Positions 59,401 through 64,000 of a DNA stretch of 64,000 bases are shown here, one piece after another. The notes below the pieces were generated by a model that ran no database searches, had not been told where the DNA came from, and saw only the letters and a program-made list of their open reading frames with translations. Where the stretch lies: the NCBI GenBank assembly GCA_051453625.1, contig JBOZIK010000001.1, positions 71,080,082 to 71,144,081 on the forward strand, read 5' to 3'. This stretch comes from Welwitschia mirabilis (taxonomy: Eukaryota; Gnetophyta; Gnetopsida; Welwitschiales). The stretch's first letter is position 1. Each line of letters begins with the position of its first letter. The position numbers and the translations under genes were made by a program.

Positions 59401-60600
59401 TAGTGAAGCAAATATTTATGATCATAATACATTTTTATTCTCTACCCATTTACCCAGTAGGTTATCTTTTCATCAGGATTATATACCTTTATGATTTTAT
59501 TTTCCAAAATTTTGTTAGATATAAGGTCCTAGCTAATTCTTTTCATGTTTCTATTGAATGAATCTTATTAAGATCATAGATTCATACAAAATATTCTATA
59601 TTAAAATTAATTTTTCTAATTTTATTATCATGATATATTATAGCTTTCTATTGTATAAGTTCTTTATGCAAAAGATCTTCTTTTCTGTTTTCATCCAAAT
59701 ATTCATGTTTTTTATCTATTTTTTTTAGCTATATCTAAATTACACTTTAGTTCTTTAGCTAATTTAAAGATCTTTTTTTTTTAAATTCAATTGGAAAATG
59801 GCTCTTTTTTGATATATAATGTCATATGGTGTAAATTATGTGCTATGTTTCCAAGTTATTTTAAAAACCCATAAAGCTTCATTTAATTTTTTAGCTAATC
59901 TATTTTCTTAATATTTATGACTTTTGTTAATATTCTATTAATTTATCTATTAGTTATTTCAACTTGATCATTAGATTAAGGATGATAGAAAGTAAAGAGT
60001 TTGTAATGGATTCCATGTTTAGTTTAGAGTTTTTTGAAAATTTTACTAGTAAAATGAATTCCTCTATGAGATATAAGAATTTAAGGGATCCAACCAATAG
60101 ATAGTATTCTTAAGGAAAACAATAACTATAGTTTGGGAATAATAGTAAAATACAGTCTTAGCCTCGGTCCACTTATTGGAATAATCAACATAGACCAATA
60201 TATATATTATATTTTTTCCATAGAATTCAGGATTGATAGATCTAATGAAATCTATTCCCCAAACATTAAAAGATTTAGTTAACTAAATCCATTGTTATGA
60301 CATTTCTAATTTTTGGTTAAATGTTTCCTCTCTTTAACACTTATCGCAACTTTAGATATCAGCATTTAAATCTTTAAATATTATGAGCCAGAAATATCCC
60401 ATATGAAGAATTTTTATCCCTATTCTTCTTGCTCTATAATGTCCTCCTCCTTCTCCCTCATGATATTCCTCTAGAATTTCTTTATGTAAATTTTCTTCAA
60501 CACATCTTATAGTTATATGATATTTACATCTTCTAAATAACATCTGATCATGTCATATGTAGTTTCTAGATTCTCTTAATAATCGTTTTATTTCATAATA
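59401..60600 (-). pseudogene. F1 gypsy integrase
   Basis: Open block 60,543-60,352 is the zinc-binding start: RRCKYHITIRCVEENLHKEI, then GGHYRARR, GIKILHMGYFWLIIFKDLN (GGH..G..T..KIL..GYYWP.L..D pattern), then CDKCQR-like remnant. The core follows: NVWGIDFIRSINPEFYG, YILVYVDYSNKWTEAKTVFY (about 60,130-60,250) with first catalytic Asp residues in place; later boxes SND then VEITNR (H.Q.NGQ.E..NR region) near 59,940. The C-terminal part ends by about 59,450 (VYNPDEKI). Stops and shifts present. Confidence 0.85.
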
Positions 60601-61187
60601 ATTTTTAAAAAATGTTAATTTCTTAATTACAATTAAATTTGCTATGTTAGCATACCGTGAACTAATTTTTTACTTGAAAGAGATGTTCATTTGGAAATTT
60701 AGCTCTTATATTTATTTCTTCTTCATCAAGAAATCCTAATTTTGAGAGATGATTTGCTACTATGTTTTTGGTTCCTCTTTTAACAATAATTTTTATGTCA
60801 AATTCTTGCATCAATAATGTTCATCTCATAATTCTTAAATTAGCTTATTTCTATTCATCAAAAATCTAATAGCACTATGGTCTATATGAACTTTTACTTT
60901 GTAAATTAAAGTATAATATCTGAATTTTTTTAATGCCATCATTACTACTAATAACACTTTTTCAGTTACTATGTAATTTTATTGAGATGGTTTAAAATTC
61001 TTACTAACATAGGCAAAAGCATATGGTTTATTTTTTTATCATTTTATTCAAAAATGGCTCCCATAGCATGACTAGATGCATTTATCATAATGTGGAATTG
61101 TCTTGTTCAAGTAGGTTCATATAAAATAGGTGTTGATAAAGTTTATATTTTAAAGTCTGATAAGCATTTTGACATTTATCAATTTAA
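60601..61187 (-). pseudogene. F1 gypsy RNase H
   Basis: KVHIDHSAIRFLMNRN (about 60,850-60,900; TDHAALKYL box), then MQEFDIKIIVKRGTKNIVAN followed by HLSKLGFLDEEEINIRAKFP (about 60,680-60,800), matching LLQEFD..I.D..G..N.VADHLSR and the acidic linker that ends in FP.E.L in Athila/Tat pols. The catalytic start is decayed and the upstream side is cut by the gap. Confidence 0.8.
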
Positions 61188-61287
61188 NNNNNNNNNNNNN
61201 NNNNNNNNNNNNNNNNNNNNNNNNNNNNNNNNNNNNNNNNNNNNNNNNNNNNNNNNNNNNNNNNNNNNNNNNNNNNNNNNNNNNNNN
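61188..61287. other. Assembly gap (100 N, conventional size)
   Basis: Exactly 100 N, a common placeholder for unknown length. Separates the two F copies. Confidence 0.99.
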
Positions 61288-61516
61288 TTATTTTATTTTA
61301 ACTAAATCATTTTATATACTATTTTTATTTTTTATGATCATATTAATTTCTTTAAAGAAAATTTGTACTAAACAACTTATCAAATTATTAAGATACTTCA
61401 AAATGATTTTAAATCAATGAAGATTTACACTTTATTAAAATAGAATTTAATGATTATGCATGATATCTAATTAAAGTTATTTGGGTTTACATTCCATCAC
61501 ATGCTAGAATAAGATA

Positions 61517-61554
61517 TTCTCTCTCTTTCTTTCTCTCTTTCTCTCTCTCTCTCT
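61517..61554. repeat. (CT)n microsatellite
   Basis: CT repeat with TTT interruptions, only in copy F2. Confidence 0.9.
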
Positions 61555-62199
61555 ATATTTTTTTCTTAGTGGATAAGTTATGATATAATTACATCCTTGA
61601 TAACCAGTTATGTCTCAGATGACTCCTAGGGCATAACTATTTCTCCATTTTTATTATCATAACTTAAATTTTTAACCATGATGAGGAGAGTGCAACAACT
61701 ATTAAATAAGTAAGAACCTTTAAGATTTTCAAAATCCAAATCATAGCCAATTGACCCCTTAGTGGAGTTCTCATAGCTACCATATTACACTACCAATGGC
61801 CCCTCATAGGAATATTTGCCTTAGTGCACTTGTAGTAGAACATTGTTGTGTTTTTTTTAAGTTATATATTTATCAAAAGATATTCTGTCATATGATGAAA
61901 TGTATCTTCTTAATCCTCTTAATAAGAATAGTGCACCATCCCCTTGTTGAAGACTTACCAAGTTAGCTCCTAGCTTCAGAATCATTAAATTTATCTTAAA
62001 CAACTTAATAAATTGATAGCTTAAATAAACTTTAAAGAAATGACATGTCCTTTATTATCTAGTCTAAAAATATTTTATTTTATAAGTAAAGTAAAAGTAT
62101 TCTTTCCATCCTATTAGGATTTCCTAAATAATAAAGTAAAGATTTATAATCATAATATAGTTTTATTCCATATCATTAACTTGGTAGGTTACCTTTTTA

Positions 62200-63089
62200 T
62201 TAGGATAATATACCTTTATAGTTTCATTTCTCAAAATTTTTATTATGGTATAAGGTCCTAGCCATTTTTGTTCATATTTCTATTTTTAAATGGATCTTTT
62301 TAAGGCCATATATTAGTACAAAATATCCTATATTAAAATTGGTTTTTATAATTTTATTATCATAATATATTTTAGTTTTTGTTGTATAAGTACTTTAAGC
62401 AAAAGAGATTTTTTTCTATTTTTATCTAAAATATTCATGTTTTCTATTCATTCTTCTTAAGATGCATCTAAATTACACTTTAGTCCTTTAGCCAGTTTAA
62501 AGGTTTTTATCCTAAATTCAATTATCAAAATAGCTCTTTCTTATAAATCAATTTATATGGTGTAAATCTTGTGCTATGTTTCCAAGTTATTTTATAAGCC
62601 CATAAGGCTCTATTTCTATTTTCTTAATATTTATGACTTTTATTAATATTCTATTAATTTTTCTATTAGTTACTTCAACTTAGCCATTAGATTAAGGATG
62701 ATAGGCAGTAGAGAGTTTGTGCTGTATTCCATGTTTAGTTAAGGGTTTCTTTATAATTTTACTAGTAAAATAAGTTTACTTATCAAATAGATAATATTCC
62801 TAATGAAAAAGAAAATTATGGTTTTGGAAGAGTAGTGAGATATAACCTTAGCCTTAGTTCACTTAGTAAAATAATAAACACAAAACAAAATATTTTTTTC
62901 CATAGGATAAGAGATTCATAGGTCTAATGAAATCTAGTTTCTAGACATCAAAAGGTTTAATTAACTAAATTCATTATTGTATCATTTCTAATTTCTAGTT
63001 AAATGCTTTCTTTCTTTGACACTTATCATAACTCTAGACATAAGCATTTTAATCTTTTAATATTGTGGGCTAGTAATATTCCATATGAA
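62200..63089 (-). pseudogene. F2 gypsy integrase remnant
   Basis: Assigned by nucleotide alignment with the F1 integrase. Frames are more broken; the zinc-binding region is lost in the gap at 63,090. Confidence 0.6.
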
Positions 63090-63189
63090 NNNNNNNNNNN
63101 NNNNNNNNNNNNNNNNNNNNNNNNNNNNNNNNNNNNNNNNNNNNNNNNNNNNNNNNNNNNNNNNNNNNNNNNNNNNNNNNNNNNNNNNN
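63090..63189. other. Assembly gap (100 N, conventional size)
   Basis: Exactly 100 N; cuts copy F2. Confidence 0.99.
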
Positions 63190-63600
63190 ACACCACTTCT
63201 AAGGAGGAACTCATAATTGAGAGGAAGAAATTAAGCCTTTAGAAGAAAAAGTTCTACATCAAAAGAAAGGTGATATCATTTCTTGAATGTGTTACTTTAT
63301 TCTAGTGTTGTAAATTAATCTTGCATTTTAAATTTTTAATTTTTGCTCAGTTATTATTCCTTGAGTGTAATATAGTTTTCCAATATTCTTTATTTCAAGG
63401 TTTTTTTTTTAACTAGTGATGTTTTTTATTTTTAGTGGTTAGATTCATTAAGTGATCTACTCCTTATGCTTTAAAGGATTTTGGAAATTTGTATCTATAA
63501 TATTCATTTATATTATAATTTTAATGTTTCTAATATTTTTTATTATGACTTATAAAAACCTTTATGTGAAATTTTTTTAGAAATAAAAAATAATTTGACA
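63190..63600. other. Non-coding stretch
   Basis: AT-rich; no gene seen. Confidence 0.45.
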
Positions 63601-64000
63601 CTAGAAAATTATGCTTCCATGGAGAAAAAGAACCTCTACACAAAATCCTTCCTAAAAGAAAAATAAATATATAATTAAAAAAGGAGTCCATGGATGGTAA
63701 GAAACCTTTCCATGAAATGTTTTCTAATAGTAGGAAAAGTAAGTCTCTTTAAAAAAATCTTAATTAATATAAAAAAGGACTTGCCTTTAAATGGTGTTGT
63801 TGAAACTAAGGCCTCTTCTGCTTTTCAACATCCCTCTTTTTCCTCTTCCCCTTTTTATTCTATTTCTTTTCAACCTTCTTTTAGGTATGATGATTAGCCT
63901 CAACATTCTTCCTCCTTTAGAGAAGCATTCTACAATTATTTTGACAAATCCTAACCATCTCCCATAAGGAAATATAAAGAAGATATGGACTCCCTACACT
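63601..64000 (+). pseudogene. Unrecognised decayed coding segment at the window edge
   Basis: Plus-strand frame 63,694-63,897 (67 codons) continues past one TAG to the window end. It reads ETKASSAFQHPSFSSSPFYS and then, past the stop, SSFREAFYNYFDKS and IRKYKEDMDSL. The Ser/Phe/Pro-rich then acidic-basic composition and the single stop suggest a real old ORF that runs past the window. I cannot name it. Only the part within the window is visible. Confidence 0.35.

Larger units (their letters stand above)
58608..61187 (-). mobile_element. Gypsy element copy F1 (RNase H, integrase, 3' region)
   Basis: Minus-strand Athila/Tat-type gypsy pol 3' half and following region. It is alignable to 61,288-63,089 with a constant offset of about 2,680 bp. 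It is cut at the right by a 100-N gap. The RT is absent or beyond the gap. No LTR end identified. Confidence 0.75.
61288..63089 (-). mobile_element. Gypsy element copy F2 (integrase and 3' region)
   Basis: Starts at the same relative point as F1 (TTATTTTATTTTAA) and runs to TAATATTCCATATGAA, aligned to about 60,405. Integrase fragments can be read at 62,200-63,060 on the minus strand, more decayed than in F1. A (CT)n tract lies at 61,517-61,554. Confidence 0.75.

Overview
The window is AT-rich plant nuclear DNA: a graveyard of old, decayed retrotransposons nested inside one another. The families point to a flowering plant: Athila/Tat-type Ty3/gypsy elements, Ty1/copia elements with Met-tRNA-type primer sites and Transposase_32-like 3' ORFs, and an L1-type LINE. 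I cannot name the species. I found no host gene, rRNA, tRNA or CRISPR array I can support. Almost every coding region is broken by stops and frameshifts. Ten runs of N (17 to 744 bases) hide part of the picture.

Best reading of 1.5-48.0 kb: a minus-strand Athila-like gypsy element (called E) forms the outer shell. Its 5' LTR is in two pieces (31,945-32,485 and 47,398-47,964). Its leader, gag, protease, RT, RNase H and integrase run leftward from 31.9 kb to 24.9 kb. An LTR of the same family at 1,523-2,592, with a purine tract on its inner side, is a plausible 3' LTR. Between the E integrase and that LTR sits a minus-strand L1-type LINE (about 23.1 kb down to a poly(A) tail at 7.0 kb). The LINE is itself split: copia element A (13,869-21,934) separates its gag ORF from its endonuclease, a DNA segment with three 41-bp repeats interrupts the endonuclease, and a 1.3-kb LINE 3' fragment with an exact 15-bp target duplication interrupts ORF2.

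The right piece: copia element B (32,486-47,397) sits in or between copies of the E-type LTR. Copia element C (35,996-45,456), the most complete element here (gag, protease region, integrase, RT, RNase H, 3' ORF), was inserted into the 5' leader of B. A and B keep gag but have lost most of pol.

48-64 kb holds a copia integrase-to-RT fragment (about 51 kb), a Transposase_32-like ORF with a long coiled-coil tail (56.1-53.4 kb), short tandem-motif arrays (56.6-57.3 kb), an unusually well kept plus-strand ORF of about 220 codons (57.8-58.5 kb), and two adjacent 2.7-kb-period copies of a gypsy RNase H/integrase/3' region (58.6-63.1 kb). The plus-strand ORF lies antisense and 3' of the gypsy integrase, the position of the antisense extra ORFs known from Tat-lineage elements.

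The genes here do not cooperate in a host pathway. They are parts of separate transposons; the interest lies in insertion order, the extra ORFs and the repeat motifs.
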